The position numbers were made by a program, and so were the translations under genes. Under the pieces are notes generated by a model that was given only the letters and a program-made list of their open reading frames with translations, was not told the origin of the DNA and ran no database searches. DNA of 64,000 bases from assembly GCA_016789845.1 (NCBI GenBank), contig JAEUQA010000060.1, positions 1 through 64,000 on the forward strand. Reading direction: 5' to 3'. Position 1 is the first letter of the stretch; every line of letters starts with the position of its first letter. Positions 51,586 through 61,012 of this stretch are shown here, piece after piece. This DNA is from Chromatiales bacterium. Its GTDB lineage: Bacteria > Pseudomonadota > Gammaproteobacteria > Steroidobacterales > GCA-2729495.

Positions 51586-53546
51586 GCATGGCCAACATCG
51601 AGTCCGTCCTCCACGAGTCCCGCAAGTTTTCCCCTCCTGCTGCCTTCACCGCCGGGGCCCGCATCCAGGCCGCCGACTACGCGGCACTCCGGGCCGAGGC
51701 GGAGCGGGACAGCGTGGCCTTCTGGGGCCGGCTGGCCAGCGAGGAGCTGCGCTGGCACGTGCCCTTCAGCAGGATCCTGGACGACTCAAAGGCGCCCAAC
51801 TTCCGCTGGTTCACCGATGGCGAGATCAACGCCTCGTTCAACTGCCTGGACATTCACCTGGGCGTGCGGGGCGACAAGCCCGCGATCATCTTCGAGGGCG
51901 AGCAGGGCGACGGCCGCACGCTCACCTACCGGCAGCTCACTGCCGAGGTCTGCCAGCTTGCCAACGCGCTGAAGGCCCAGGGCGTGTGGCCCGGTGACCG
52001 GGTCGTGATCTACATGCCGATGGTGCCGGAGGCGGTGATCGCCATGCAGGCCTGCGCCCGCATCGGCGCCACGCACTCGGTGGTCTTTGGCGGCTTCTCG
52101 GCCCATTCGCTGCGGGATCGCATCGTGGACGCCGGTGCGAAGCTGGTCATTACGGCCGACGGTGGCTTTCGCTCTGGCAAGGTCGTCCCGCTGAAGCAGG
52201 CCGTGGACGAGGCGCTGGACGGCGGCTGCGACAGCGTCGAGAAGGTCATCGTGCTGAAGCGCACCGGCGAGCCGGTGGCCATGCGGAAGGGCCGGGACCT
52301 CTGGTGGTCGGACGCCGTGGGCGGCCAGGACACCGTGTGCGAGCCGGCCTGGGTGAATGCCGAGCATCCGCTCTACCTGCTCTACACCTCCGGCTCCACC
52401 GGCAAGCCCAAGGGCATCCAGCACTCGACGGCGGGCTACCTGCTCAACGCCAAGCTCACGGCCCAGTGGATCTTCGATTTCCGCGAGGACGACGTCTTCT
52501 GGTGCACGGCCGACGTGGGCTGGGTCACGGGCCACACCTACGTGTGCTATGGCCCGCTGGCGGCCGGCGCGACCATCGTCATGTACGAGGGCGCGCCGGT
52601 GTACCCGGACGGCGGGCGCTTCTGGAGCATCTGCGAGCGGCTGGGCGTCACCATCTTCTATACCGCCCCGACCGCGATCCGCGCGCTGATGAAGCTGGGC
52701 GACGACATCCCGAACGGCTACGACCTGTCGAAGCTGCGGCTGCTGGGCACGGTGGGCGAGCCCATCAACCCGGAGGCGTGGATCTGGTACCACACGGTGA
52801 TCGGCAAGGCCCGCTGCCCCATCGTGGACACCTGGTGGCAGACGGAAACCGGCGCGACGCTGGCGAGCCCCCTGCCCGGCGTGACGGCCACCAAGCCCGG
52901 TTCCTGCACGCTGCCGATCCCCGGCATCGACATGGCCATCGTGGACGAGGACGGCGACCCCGTGACCAACCCCGACCAGGGCGGCTGGCTCGTGGTGCGC
53001 AAGCCCTGGCCCTCCATGCTGCGCACGATCTGGGGCGACAACGACCGCTACCTCTCGACCTACTGGGCGAAATTTGGCAACCGCTACTACGTGGCGGGCG
53101 ACACGGCCTACCGGGACGCCGATGGTTACTTCTGGGTCCTGGGCCGGGCGGACGACGTATTAAAGGTGTCCGGTCACCGGCTGGGCACGGCTGAAGTGGA
53201 GAGCGCCTTCGTGGCCCATCCCCGGGTTGCCGAGGCGGCGGTGGTGAGCCGGCACCACGAGATCAAGGGCGAGTCGATCTTCGCCTACGTGGTGTTGAAG
53301 GGCCAGCGGCCCACGGGCAAGGATGCCGAGAAGCTCGCCGGCGAGCTGCGGGAGTTCGTCGGCAAGGAGCTCGGTGCCATCGCCAGGCCCGACGACGTGC
53401 GCTTTGCCGACAACCTTCCCAAGACGCGGTCCGGCAAGATCATGCGGCGGCTGCTCCGCGCGATCGCGCGGGGCGAGCCGATCACCCAAGACGTTTCCAC
53501 CCTGGAGAATCCGGCGATCGTGGAGCAGCTGCGCGGGGCGGAGTAG
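51582..53546 (+). CDS. acs: Acetyl-CoA synthetase
   Basis: This 654-residue AMP-forming ligase makes acetyl-CoA from acetate, ATP and CoA. The adenylation core has [15 protein letters not shown] (P-loop-like), the [11 protein letters not shown] aromatic motif, [32 protein letters not shown] and the acetylation Lys region [15 protein letters not shown]. Length is normal. The ATG at 51582 overlaps the preceding stop (ATGA), so acs is translationally coupled to the sigma/TM-protein operon. That is an unusual partner for acs. Confidence 0.96.
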   Translation: MSMANIESVLHESRKFSPPAAFTAGARIQAADYAALRAEAERDSVAFWGRLASEELRWHVPFSRILDDSKAPNFRWFTDGEINASFNCLDIHLGVRGDKPAIIFEGEQGDGRTLTYRQLTAEVCQLANALKAQGVWPGDRVVIYMPMVPEAVIAMQACARIGATHSVVFGGFSAHSLRDRIVDAGAKLVITADGGFRSGKVVPLKQAVDEALDGGCDSVEKVIVLKRTGEPVAMRKGRDLWWSDAVGGQDTVCEPAWVNAEHPLYLLYTSGSTGKPKGIQHSTAGYLLNAKLTAQWIFDFREDDVFWCTADVGWVTGHTYVCYGPLAAGATIVMYEGAPVYPDGGRFWSICERLGVTIFYTAPTAIRALMKLGDDIPNGYDLSKLRLLGTVGEPINPEAWIWYHTVIGKARCPIVDTWWQTETGATLASPLPGVTATKPGSCTLPIPGIDMAIVDEDGDPVTNPDQGGWLVVRKPWPSMLRTIWGDNDRYLSTYWAKFGNRYYVAGDTAYRDADGYFWVLGRADDVLKVSGHRLGTAEVESAFVAHPRVAEAAVVSRHHEIKGESIFAYVVLKGQRPTGKDAEKLAGELREFVGKELGAIARPDDVRFADNLPKTRSGKIMRRLLRAIARGEPITQDVSTLENPAIVEQLRGAE

Positions 53547-53585
53547 CGGCCGTGGGTCGCGCCGGTCCCGGAGGAGGTGCAGGGG

Positions 53586-54329
53586 TTACCGGCGTTGCCG
53601 GCGCAGCAGGGCCCCTAGCGCCCCCAGCCCGCCACCGAACAGCCAGGCGGCCGCCGGCACCGGGACCACGTTGTACGCGTAGGTGACCTTCACCTCGCCC
53701 TGGATACCGGTCGACACGCCGAAGGGCGCCGGGTTCGGCAGGCCGCCCGACTGCAGGCCGGCCGCATACAGCGAGTCATTGTTCAGGGTCGTCAGGTAGA
53801 ACGCCAGGTTGCCGTTGCCGATGTAGTCACCGAGCGGCGATTCATAGAAGGTATTCGTCGCACCCAGGATGGGTCCCGCTTGCGTCCAGTTTGGCTGCCC
53901 AACTACGTTGAGCGCCTCGGCAAGAATGAAACTGCCATCGGCGGGACCTGTGCCGACGATGCGGATCGGGGCGTTGCTGGCAGAGATGGCCACGCCGCTG
54001 TAGGCGCCCGTACCCGCCAATGACAACTGGTAGTCGAGCTTGTCCCACCCAACGTAGAAGTTGCCGTCGTTGGTGGCATAGGCCGACGTGTTCATCGTGG
54101 CAGTCAACTCGAAGGTCGCCGACACGAGCGTGCCCAGGGACGAATCGAACTGGGCCACGTTGATCACCTGGTTGGTGACGTCCGTGCCGCCGGCAAACGT
54201 GCCCGTGTAGCTGACGGTGGCCGATTGCGCCGCAACAGTTAGACACATGAGGGCAAGGCCAAGGACGGTTTCGCGAACCTTCGTAGTGGGCGCTCGCGTC
54301 ACTCGCCATGTGCGTGTGCCTGGTTTCAT
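53586..54329 (-). CDS. PEP-CTERM sorting domain protein (choice-of-anchor-like)
   Basis: This 247-residue exported protein has an N-terminal signal region (VLGLALMCLTVAAQSA) and a beta-rich secreted part (QFDSSLGTLVSATFELTATMNT, FYLTTLNNDSLYAAGL) resembling choice-of-anchor E domains. The C-terminal tail VPVPAAAWLFGGGLGALGAL plus RRQRR is a textbook VPxPAAxWLFGSG PEP-CTERM signal. Exosortase would cleave and anchor or release it; no exosortase lies in this window. Start is ATG at 54329. Transcription is away from the PiuC-like gene, 460 bases upstream. Confidence 0.85.
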   Translation of the reverse strand: MKPGTRTWRVTRAPTTKVRETVLGLALMCLTVAAQSATVSYTGTFAGGTDVTNQVINVAQFDSSLGTLVSATFELTATMNTSAYATNDGNFYVGWDKLDYQLSLAGTGAYSGVAISASNAPIRIVGTGPADGSFILAEALNVVGQPNWTQAGPILGATNTFYESPLGDYIGNGNLAFYLTTLNNDSLYAAGLQSGGLPNPAPFGVSTGIQGEVKVTYAYNVVPVPAAAWLFGGGLGALGALLRRQRR

Positions 54330-54542
54330 CTTGACGCTCTCCCTGTATCAGGTGGATCAGAACAGTCACTTTGCGCCCCGTCCCGTTCTCCCGACCGAGG
54401 TCCGCAGGATCGATACTTGTGCTTTCCCGGGCAGCGAACTGTTCGGTTTCCCACATAGGCCGATACGACGGCGGGACCCTTCGGGCCAGAGCTTCCGCCA
54501 GATTCACCGGGCATTGCCAGTGGACGCAGGGCAGTGTTCTCC

Positions 54543-54568
54543 AAAAAAACGCCCCGCCGAGGCGGGGC
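54543..54568 (-). terminator. Rho-independent terminator after the PiuC-like gene
   Basis: On the minus strand GCCCCGCC and GGCGGGGC (54551-54568) form an 8-bp stem with a two-base loop, followed by G and seven T (54543-54549). It lies about 220 bases past the stop codon of the PiuC-like gene, so it ends that transcript before the PEP-CTERM gene. Confidence 0.85.
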
Positions 54569-54736
54569 AATTGCTCTGGGGGATTACGGGAGATTTATAG
54601 GCCCCCGCAATTCCCCCTACGGTGCGAAACCACACATAGTGAAATGGCACCCTCGGCAGGTGTGGCACTCTTGACGGCGTGGATTGACCCGCTCCCCGGA
54701 TGCTGGTCCGGCCCCGCGCTGCCGACGCCTGGTCGC

Positions 54737-54767
54737 ATATCGATTAGGGCCCGAAGGTGGGTATGAT
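54737..54767. repeat. Direct repeat copy of the pntA upstream sequence
   Basis: Bases 54737-54767 match 55579-55609 in the same orientation (25 of 31 positions), including GAAGGTGGGTAT. The two copies flank the PiuC-like gene. The second copy sits before pntA and includes a possible -10 (TATCAT). Confidence 0.55.
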
Positions 54768-54790
54768 TGCGAAATGCCGGGCCTCGCCGG

Positions 54791-55462
54791 CTAGTTCTCG
54801 GTCCACATGCGCTGCAGGTTGCTGTGAGCGAAATCGAGCTGGAGGAAGGCGTCGCTCCGTCCCGCACTGGCCAGAAGCTCGTTCCGGACCCGCCATATCG
54901 CCCCAAGCACCTCACGCCGTTCCTGCTGCGGCACCAGGCTCTGTAGCCAGCCTATCGCCGCTCTCCGGCAGCCACTGGTGACTTCATTGACCCGATGAAC
55001 GAGCCCGGACGGGTAGATGGCCATGTCCCCGAGTTCGTACTTCACGGCGAACTCCTGGCCGAGAATCCTGAGGACCAGTTCCCCGCCCTCGTACTCATCG
55101 GGCGATGAAAGGAAGATCGTGAACGACATGTCGCTCCGTAGCACCTGGCCGTGGTCCCAGTTTACGGGGTTGTCGGTGTGCTCGCCGTACTTCATGCCCT
55201 CCATATAGCGGGAGAACGTGATGCCGGAAACCCGGTGGGGATAGGCACAGGCCTTGAAGTCCTCGCACCTCAAGAGGGCGTTGTGGACCAGCTGGTTCGC
55301 CTTGGGCCCATTAGGGTCCTTCGGGTCAAGCTGCAGGTTCGACTTTATGCTTTGCCCGGCACCGCCGGCGGACACCCGCCCGTCCGTGAACTTACCCGTC
55401 TTCAGGAGACGGGCAAGTTCGTCGAGCTCCGTAATGGAAAGTACCTTCCTGATCCGGATCAT
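54791..55462 (-). CDS. Fe2+-dependent dioxygenase, PiuC/PKHX type
   Basis: This 223-residue 2-oxoglutarate/Fe(II) oxygenase has iron ligands in the HxD motif (KYGEHTDNPV) and the distal His in YPSGLVHRVNEVTSG. The 2OG-binding Arg is in CRRAAIGW. The KSNLQL and RYMEGMKYGEHTDNP pattern matches PiuC/YbiX-family hydroxylases associated with TonB-dependent iron uptake. No TonB receptor is adjacent, so the role is unknown. Start is ATG at 55462 with GAGG upstream. It is divergent from pntA and flanked by a direct repeat. Confidence 0.88.
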   Translation of the reverse strand: MIRIRKVLSITELDELARLLKTGKFTDGRVSAGGAGQSIKSNLQLDPKDPNGPKANQLVHNALLRCEDFKACAYPHRVSGITFSRYMEGMKYGEHTDNPVNWDHGQVLRSDMSFTIFLSSPDEYEGGELVLRILGQEFAVKYELGDMAIYPSGLVHRVNEVTSGCRRAAIGWLQSLVPQQERREVLGAIWRVRNELLASAGRSDAFLQLDFAHSNLQRMWTEN

Positions 55463-55578
55463 GCCTGCCTCGCTCGGCCTTCGTGAAGTCGGCTTCGATG
55501 GGCGGATTATAGGATGAAGTCCAGTTCGCATTCCGCGGGCCACCGCGCTTGCCGCGCCCCTTCGTCCCGGCCGACGGC

Positions 55579-55609
55579 GTATCGACTGGGGCGGGAAGGT
55601 GGGTATCAT
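55579..55609 (+). promoter_or_regulatory. Possible pntA promoter
   Basis: TATCAT (55604-55609) is a plausible -10 about 75 bases before pntA. This segment is also duplicated at 54737-54767. The -35 is not convincing. Confidence 0.3.
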
Positions 55610-55685
55610 GGCGCGCCGACGCTGGGGAATCCCTCCGGCAAGTCGCCACGAACTGCTCCGTTCCGAACCTGATGCCGAGGTTGCC

Positions 55686-57278
55686 ATGCCCCTGACCATT
55701 GGAGTCCCACGGGAAGTTTTTGCCGGCGAAAAGCGCGTCGCCACGGTTCCCGACGTGGTCGGGAAGCTGATCAAGCTGGGCTTCGCGGTCACTGTCGAGC
55801 GCGGCGCAGGCGATGCCGCCAACTTCAGCGACGACGCCTACAGGGCCGCGGGCGCGCAGATCGCCGGCGACGCCACCGCGCTCTGGGCTGCCTCGGACCT
55901 GGTCTTCAAGGTGCGCGCACCGGTCGCCGAGGAGGTCCCGCTGATCAGGTCGGGCACCACGCTGGTCAGCTTCGTCTGGCCCGCCCAGAACCCGGACCTC
56001 ATGCAGCAGCTGGCGGGCCGGGGGCTCACCGTGCTGGCCATGGACAGCGTGCCGCGCATGTCCCGGGCCCAGAAGATGGACGCGCTGTCCTCCATGGCCA
56101 ACATCGCGGGTTACCGCGCGGTCATCGAGGCGGCCCAGCATTTCGGCCGCTTCTTCACCGGCCAGATCACCGCCGCCGGCAAGGTGCCTCCCGCCAAGGT
56201 CTTCGTCATCGGCGCCGGCGTCGCCGGCCTCGCGGCGCTCGGCACCGCCGTCAGCCTTGGCGCCATCGTTCGCGCCAACGACACGCGCCCGGAAGTCGCC
56301 GACCAGGTGAAGTCCATGGGTGCCGAGTTCGTGCCCGTGGATTACCAGGAGGAGGGGACCGGCGTTGGTGGCTACGCGAAGGTCATGAGCGAGGGCTTCC
56401 AGAAAGCCCAGCTGGCGACGTTCGCGAAGCAGGCGAAGGACGTGGACATCATCATCACCACCGCCCTGATCCCCGGCAGGCCCGCGCCGAAGCTCATCAC
56501 CACGGAGATGGTGAAGTCCATGCGCCCGGGGAGCGTGATCGTCGACCTGGCCGCCGAGCAGGGCGGGAACTGCGAACTCACGGCGCCCGGCGAGGTGGTC
56601 GTGCGGCACGGCGTGACGATCATCGGCTATACCGACCTTCCCAGCCGTCTCGCGGGCCAGGCTTCAACGCTCTATGCCAACAACCTGCTGCGGCTGGCCG
56701 AGGAACTGTGCAAGACGAAGGACGGCGCCATCAACGTCAATTTCGACGACGAGGTGATCCGCGGCGCAACGGTAATAAAGGAGGGCACGGTCACCTGGCC
56801 GCCTCCTCCGCCGAAGCTCTCGGCCGCGCCACCACAGGCCAGGCCTGCCGCCGCGCCGCCGCCCGCCGCGAAAAAGTCCGGGCACGGGCATGGGGCCGGC
56901 GAGCCCATGTCCGGCAAGGCCCTCGCCACGGTGTTCGGTGCCGGCGCCGTGCTGTTCCTCCTGGTTGGCGCCTTCGCGCCGGCCTCGTTCCTGTCGCACT
57001 TCACGGTATTCGTGCTCGCCTGCTTCATCGGCTACATGGTGATCTGGAACGTGACGCCCGCGCTGCACACGCCTCTCATGAGCGTGACCAACGCGATCTC
57101 CAGCATCATCGCCGTCGGCGCGCTGGTGCAGCTGGCGCCGCCACCCGGTGGCGCCGGGGCCGACCGGCCCGACGGCCTGATCCTCGGGCTGGCCGTAACC
57201 GCGCTCGCACTGACGGCGGTCAACATGTTCGGCGGCTTCGCCGTCACCCGCCGCATGCTGGCCATGTTCCGGAAGTAG
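55686..57278 (+). CDS. pntA: NAD(P) transhydrogenase subunit alpha
   Basis: This 530-residue protein is the NAD(H)-binding dI domain (about 1-385) fused to membrane helices (about 410-530). It has the GVPREVFAGEKRVAT start, KMDALSSMANIAGYRAVIEAA, the nucleotide fold VFVIGAGVAGLAALGTA with NDTRPE, and VDLAAEQGGNCELT. A Pro/Ala/His-rich linker (HGHGAGE) joins it to dII (SFLSHFTVFVLACFIGYMVIWNV). PntAB uses the proton motive force to reduce NADP+ with NADH, supplying NADPH for Gor. Start is ATG at 55686 with GAGG five bases upstream. Confidence 0.95.
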   Translation: MPLTIGVPREVFAGEKRVATVPDVVGKLIKLGFAVTVERGAGDAANFSDDAYRAAGAQIAGDATALWAASDLVFKVRAPVAEEVPLIRSGTTLVSFVWPAQNPDLMQQLAGRGLTVLAMDSVPRMSRAQKMDALSSMANIAGYRAVIEAAQHFGRFFTGQITAAGKVPPAKVFVIGAGVAGLAALGTAVSLGAIVRANDTRPEVADQVKSMGAEFVPVDYQEEGTGVGGYAKVMSEGFQKAQLATFAKQAKDVDIIITTALIPGRPAPKLITTEMVKSMRPGSVIVDLAAEQGGNCELTAPGEVVVRHGVTIIGYTDLPSRLAGQASTLYANNLLRLAEELCKTKDGAINVNFDDEVIRGATVIKEGTVTWPPPPPKLSAAPPQARPAAAPPPAAKKSGHGHGAGEPMSGKALATVFGAGAVLFLLVGAFAPASFLSHFTVFVLACFIGYMVIWNVTPALHTPLMSVTNAISSIIAVGALVQLAPPPGGAGADRPDGLILGLAVTALALTAVNMFGGFAVTRRMLAMFRK

Positions 57279-57288
57279 GGAATAGACG

Positions 57289-58698
57289 ATGTCCTCGAGC
57301 CTTGCCACCGTCGCCTACATCGGCGCCACGATCCTCTTCATCCTGAGCCTGGGTGGCCTTGCCAACCCGGAGACCTCCCGCCGCGGCAACCTCTTCGGCA
57401 TGGCCGGCATGGCCATTGCAGTGCTCGCGACGATCCTGGGGCCACGGGTCACGGCCGCCGGCATCCCCTGGATCGTTGGTGCACTCCTGCTCGGCGGGAG
57501 CGTTGGCCTGTATGCCGCCCGCAAGGTGCAGATGACCCAGATGCCCGAGCTGGTGGCGCTCATGCACAGCCTGGTCGGCCTGGCCGCGTGCCTGGTCGGC
57601 TTTGCCAGCTACATCGACACCTCGATCGAGTTCACCGGCGCCGAGAAGTCCATCCACGAGATGGAGATCTACATCGGCATCCTGATTGGCGCCGTTACTT
57701 TCTCCGGCTCCGTGATCGCCTTTGGCAAGCTGTCGGGCAAGATCGGTGGCAAGCCGCTGCTGCTACCGGCGCGGCACTGGCTGAACCTCATCGGCCTGCT
57801 GGTGGTGATCTGGTTTGGCTATGCCCTCCTGCAGGCGCCGGACATCAATGCCGGCCTGATGCCGCTCACCGTGATGACGGTCGTGGCACTCCTCTTCGGC
57901 ATCCACATGGTGATGGCCATCGGCGGCGCCGACATGCCGGTGGTGGTCTCCATGCTCAACAGCTACTCGGGCTGGGCCGCCGCCGCCACGGGCTTCATGC
58001 TGGCCAACGACCTCCTGATCGTCACCGGCGCCCTGGTCGGGTCCTCCGGCGCGATCCTCTCCTACATCATGTGCCGGGCGATGAACCGGAACTTCCTGAG
58101 CGTGATCGCCGGCGGCTTCGGCACGGGCGAGGGCGCCGCACCGGCGGCGGCGGGCTCCCAGCCGGCCGGCGAGGTGACGCCGGTGAGCGCCGTGGATACG
58201 GCCGAACTGCTCGGGTCGTCGAAGAGCGTGATCATCGTGCCCGGCTACGGCATGGCGGTGGCCCAGGCCCAGCACACCGTCTACGAGATCACGAAGTTCC
58301 TGCGCGAGAAGGGCGTGAACGTGCGCTTCGGCATCCACCCGGTGGCGGGCCGCATGCCCGGCCACATGAACGTGCTGCTGGCCGAGGCGAAGGTGCCCTA
58401 CGACATCGTCATGGAGATGGACGAAATCAACGACGACTTCCCGGAGACCGACGTGGCCATGGTGATCGGCGCCAACGACATCGTGAACCCGGCAGCCGAG
58501 GACGATCCGGGCAGCCCCATTGCCGGCATGCCGGTACTGCAGGTCTGGAAGGCGAAGACCTCCATTGTCATGAAGCGCTCGATGGCGTCGGGCTATGCGG
58601 GCGTGGACAACCCGCTCTTTTATAAAGAGAACAACCGCATGCTGTTCGGCGATGCGAAGAAGATGCTGGACGAGGTGCTGGGGGCGTTGAAGGGTTAG
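57289..58698 (+). CDS. pntB: NAD(P) transhydrogenase subunit beta
   Basis: This 469-residue subunit has eight or nine membrane helices (dII) followed by the soluble NADP(H)-binding dIII (about 275-469): [68 protein letters not shown]. The start of the membrane part is [20 protein letters not shown]. Start is ATG at 57289, 10 bases after the pntA stop, so it forms one operon and one enzyme with PntA. Confidence 0.96.
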   Translation: MSSSLATVAYIGATILFILSLGGLANPETSRRGNLFGMAGMAIAVLATILGPRVTAAGIPWIVGALLLGGSVGLYAARKVQMTQMPELVALMHSLVGLAACLVGFASYIDTSIEFTGAEKSIHEMEIYIGILIGAVTFSGSVIAFGKLSGKIGGKPLLLPARHWLNLIGLLVVIWFGYALLQAPDINAGLMPLTVMTVVALLFGIHMVMAIGGADMPVVVSMLNSYSGWAAAATGFMLANDLLIVTGALVGSSGAILSYIMCRAMNRNFLSVIAGGFGTGEGAAPAAAGSQPAGEVTPVSAVDTAELLGSSKSVIIVPGYGMAVAQAQHTVYEITKFLREKGVNVRFGIHPVAGRMPGHMNVLLAEAKVPYDIVMEMDEINDDFPETDVAMVIGANDIVNPAAEDDPGSPIAGMPVLQVWKAKTSIVMKRSMASGYAGVDNPLFYKENNRMLFGDAKKMLDEVLGALKG

Positions 58699-58722
58699 GA
58701 TGCCTCAGGGAGGGCCCTTCAT

Positions 58723-59721
58723 GTGGTCCGGCTACTGAGGAAACTGCCGAGCCTGGCCCTGCTTGCCGCAGCGGCAGCAGGGGCCGTTACGTCTCCGCAG
58801 TCAGAGCCTGCGACGGTGTCATCAGCGTCAGAGCCTGCGACGGCATCATCAGCGGTGGAGCCCCCCCCGGCGCCCCTCGCCGAAGTCGTCGTCTCGACCA
58901 CCGAGCCGCGCTACGTGGCGCCGACCCTCCGCGACCGCATCGGCAGGATCTGGGCACCCGTATACCTGAACGGCCAGGGACCATTCCGCCTGGTGCTCGA
59001 TACGGGGGCCAATCGGTCGGCCGTGGTCCAGAAGGTCGCGGACGCCCTGGGCGAAGGCGCCCGGACGACGTCCACCGTGCGGGTCCGCGGCGTCACCGGG
59101 ACGGGCATCTACCCGCTGATCCGCGTCGACCGGATGGACATCGGCGACCTCCTCCTCGAGCCTGCATTCCTCCCCGTGGTGCAGGACGTCTTCGGCGGCG
59201 CGGACGGCGTTCTCGGCAACGAGGGCCTGCGCGACAAGCGCATCGTCATCGACTTCAGGAACGATTCGATCACCGTCCGGCGCTCCAGGGGCGAGCAGCC
59301 GGGCCCGGGCTTCGAGACGCTGCCCGTCAGGATGATGCGCGATTACCTGCTGGTGGTGGACGTGATCATCGGCCGCGTGCGCACGAAAGCCATCATCGAC
59401 ACCGGCGCGCCGGACTCGCTCGGCAACCTCGCGCTCCTCGAGGCGCTGAAAAAGCAGGCGGAGGAAGATCCCGGTACCGACATCGTGGGCGTGACCCTCG
59501 ACGTGGAGCGGGGGAGCCGCGTGCGGATGCCCACGATCCACATGCAGGGAGTACAGATCCGCGGCGCCGTCCTGACCTTCAGCGACGTGCACATCTTCCA
59601 GCACTGGCGGATGACGCGGGAGCCGGCCGTGCTGGTGGGCATGGACGTGCTCGGGGTGCTCGACCAGATCATCATCGACTACAAGGCGCGGGAGATGCAC
59701 CTCCTGACGAGGCGGCGGTGA
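58723..59721 (+). CDS. Two-domain retropepsin-like aspartic protease, exported
   Basis: This 332-residue protein has a signal peptide (PSLALLAAAAAGAVTSP) and two retropepsin-like halves. The first has an active-site DTG in RLVLDTGANRSAVV with GVLGNEGL later. The second has IIDTGAPDS and VGMDVLG. A retropepsin works as a dimer of one-DTG halves, so this is a natural tandem fusion analogous to pepsin. A 27-base tandem duplication (58801-58854) encodes SEPAT-SSA repeats just before the mature domain. The start is GTG at 58723 with GGGAGG upstream. It is probably a periplasmic protease of unknown substrate. Confidence 0.82.
   Translation: MVRLLRKLPSLALLAAAAAGAVTSPQSEPATVSSASEPATASSAVEPPPAPLAEVVVSTTEPRYVAPTLRDRIGRIWAPVYLNGQGPFRLVLDTGANRSAVVQKVADALGEGARTTSTVRVRGVTGTGIYPLIRVDRMDIGDLLLEPAFLPVVQDVFGGADGVLGNEGLRDKRIVIDFRNDSITVRRSRGEQPGPGFETLPVRMMRDYLLVVDVIIGRVRTKAIIDTGAPDSLGNLALLEALKKQAEEDPGTDIVGVTLDVERGSRVRMPTIHMQGVQIRGAVLTFSDVHIFQHWRMTREPAVLVGMDVLGVLDQIIIDYKAREMHLLTRRR
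58801..58854. repeat. 27-base tandem duplication inside the protease gene
   Basis: Bases 58801-58827 and 58828-58854 are two 27-base units with two mismatches. They encode SEPATVSSA and SEPATASSA near the signal peptide end, a flexible region tolerant of length change. Confidence 0.8.
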
Positions 59722-60335
59722 AGGGCCATGCGCCCCGCGGGGCGGACATGAATGCCGGCCGCCCAGACCGCCCCTACGTGGGGTTCTGGAACCGGACCGC
59801 GGCAGCGCTCATCGACTCGGCGCTGCTCCTGGTCGTCACCCTGCCGCTCCAGCAGCTGCTGACGGGCGCGGCACTGGACTTGCCCGGCGGGAGCCCAACA
59901 GGCTTCTGGGACGTCATGGTGGGCTACGTGCTGCCCGCCATCGCGATCCTCGTGTTCTGGAAGTACCGGTCCGCGACACCCGGGAAGATGTTCATGTCGG
60001 CCGAGATCGTCGACGCGGCGACGGGTGGCAAGCCGTCCAGCCGGCAGCTGGTGGTGCGCTATGTGGGCTATTACGTCTCGACCCTGCCCCTGCTGCTCGG
60101 GCTCGTCTGGGTAGCCTTCGATCCGAAGAAGCAGGGCTGGCACGACAAGCTGGCCGGAACGGTGGTGGTGAGTACTGCCGTCACTGCCTCGCCCGGCCGC
60201 TATGCCCCGACCTCGCCGCTGACCTACCTGATCTGCGCCCCCATCCTGCTTTTGCTGCTCGCGCTGATGATCGTGGCCTTTGCCGTCGGCATTGACCCCG
60301 GCAGCCTCCGGACCGGAAATCCCCTCCTCGGGTAA
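59718..60335 (+). CDS. RDD family membrane protein
   Basis: This 205-residue RDD protein has four membrane helices: YVGFWNRTAAALIDSALLLVV, VMVGYVLPAIAILVFW, YYVSTLPLLLGLVWV, and YLICAPILLLLLALMIVAF. The ATPGK and KKQGWHDKLAGT motifs are present. In RDD proteins the Arg and Asp in the first helix and the Asp in the HDK segment are conserved; here they appear as FWNRTAAALID and WHDK. Function is unknown, with a transport role assumed. The start is GTG at 59718 (ATGA-like coupling with the preceding stop) or ATG at 59748. Confidence 0.85.
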   Translation: MKGHAPRGADMNAGRPDRPYVGFWNRTAAALIDSALLLVVTLPLQQLLTGAALDLPGGSPTGFWDVMVGYVLPAIAILVFWKYRSATPGKMFMSAEIVDAATGGKPSSRQLVVRYVGYYVSTLPLLLGLVWVAFDPKKQGWHDKLAGTVVVSTAVTASPGRYAPTSPLTYLICAPILLLLLALMIVAFAVGIDPGSLRTGNPLLG

Positions 60336-60346
60336 GCTTCGAGCCC

Positions 60347-61006
60347 ATGCTTGTCCTCTACGGCATCAACCTCTCCACGTTCACCCGCAAGGTGCGGCTG
60401 GCGCTCCTGGAGAAAGGGATCCCGCACCGTCTGGAAATCGCGCCGATGGGCTCGCCGAAGGTGAAGGCGCTCCATCCCCTCGGGAAGATCCCGGTGATCC
60501 AGGACCAGGGCATCGCGGTCCCGGACTCCTCGGTGATCATCGCCTACCTGGAGCGGGCGTACCCGGACCGGCCGTTGTATCCGGCGGCGGCCGTGCCGCT
60601 CGCCCGGGCGCTGTGGCTCGAGGAGTACGCGGATACCCGGTTGCGCGAGGCGACGCTCCCGTACTTCTCGGAGCACGTGGTGAAGCCCCTGTTCCAGGGC
60701 AAGCCCGCGGACGAGGCTGCGCTCGCGGCGGCAGCAGGGCCTCGCGACGAGGCCTTCAACTACCTGGAGAGCGAATTGCCGCCAAACGGTTACGCCGCCG
60801 GCGAATCGCTGACGGTCGCCGACGTGGCCATCGGCGCCCAGCTGGTCACCTACTGCCAGGGCGCCGGCGCCATCGATGCCAGCCGCTGGCCGAAGCTGGC
60901 ACGGTACCTGGCGGCCTTGCTGGCCCGGCCCCACTGGTCCGAGGTGCACCGGGAGGAGGAGTCCGCCCTGGAGGCGGCGCGGGCACGGCGCAAGGGATCG
61001 CCCTGA
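60347..61006 (+). CDS. Glutathione S-transferase family protein
   Basis: This 219-residue GST has an N-terminal thioredoxin-like domain (LYGINLSTFTRKVRLALLEKG, with Ser in the usual catalytic position, and PLGKIPVIQDQGIAVPDSSVIIAYLE) and a helical C-terminal domain (SLTVADVAIGAQLVTYCQ). Bacterial GSTs conjugate or reduce hydrophobic electrophiles; the substrate is unknown. Start is ATG at 60347. It converges on the alcohol dehydrogenase, six bases apart. Confidence 0.92.
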   Translation: MLVLYGINLSTFTRKVRLALLEKGIPHRLEIAPMGSPKVKALHPLGKIPVIQDQGIAVPDSSVIIAYLERAYPDRPLYPAAAVPLARALWLEEYADTRLREATLPYFSEHVVKPLFQGKPADEAALAAAAGPRDEAFNYLESELPPNGYAAGESLTVADVAIGAQLVTYCQGAGAIDASRWPKLARYLAALLARPHWSEVHREEESALEAARARRKGSP

Positions 61007-61012
61007 CGTCGT

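Larger units (their letters stand above)
54330..54790. other. Intergenic region with terminator and repeat copy
   Basis: I see no gene in this 461-base gap. It contains the minus-strand terminator at 54543-54568, the leader of the PEP-CTERM gene, and the direct repeat at 54737-54767. The stretch 54600-54730 shows no feature I can name. Confidence 0.4.
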
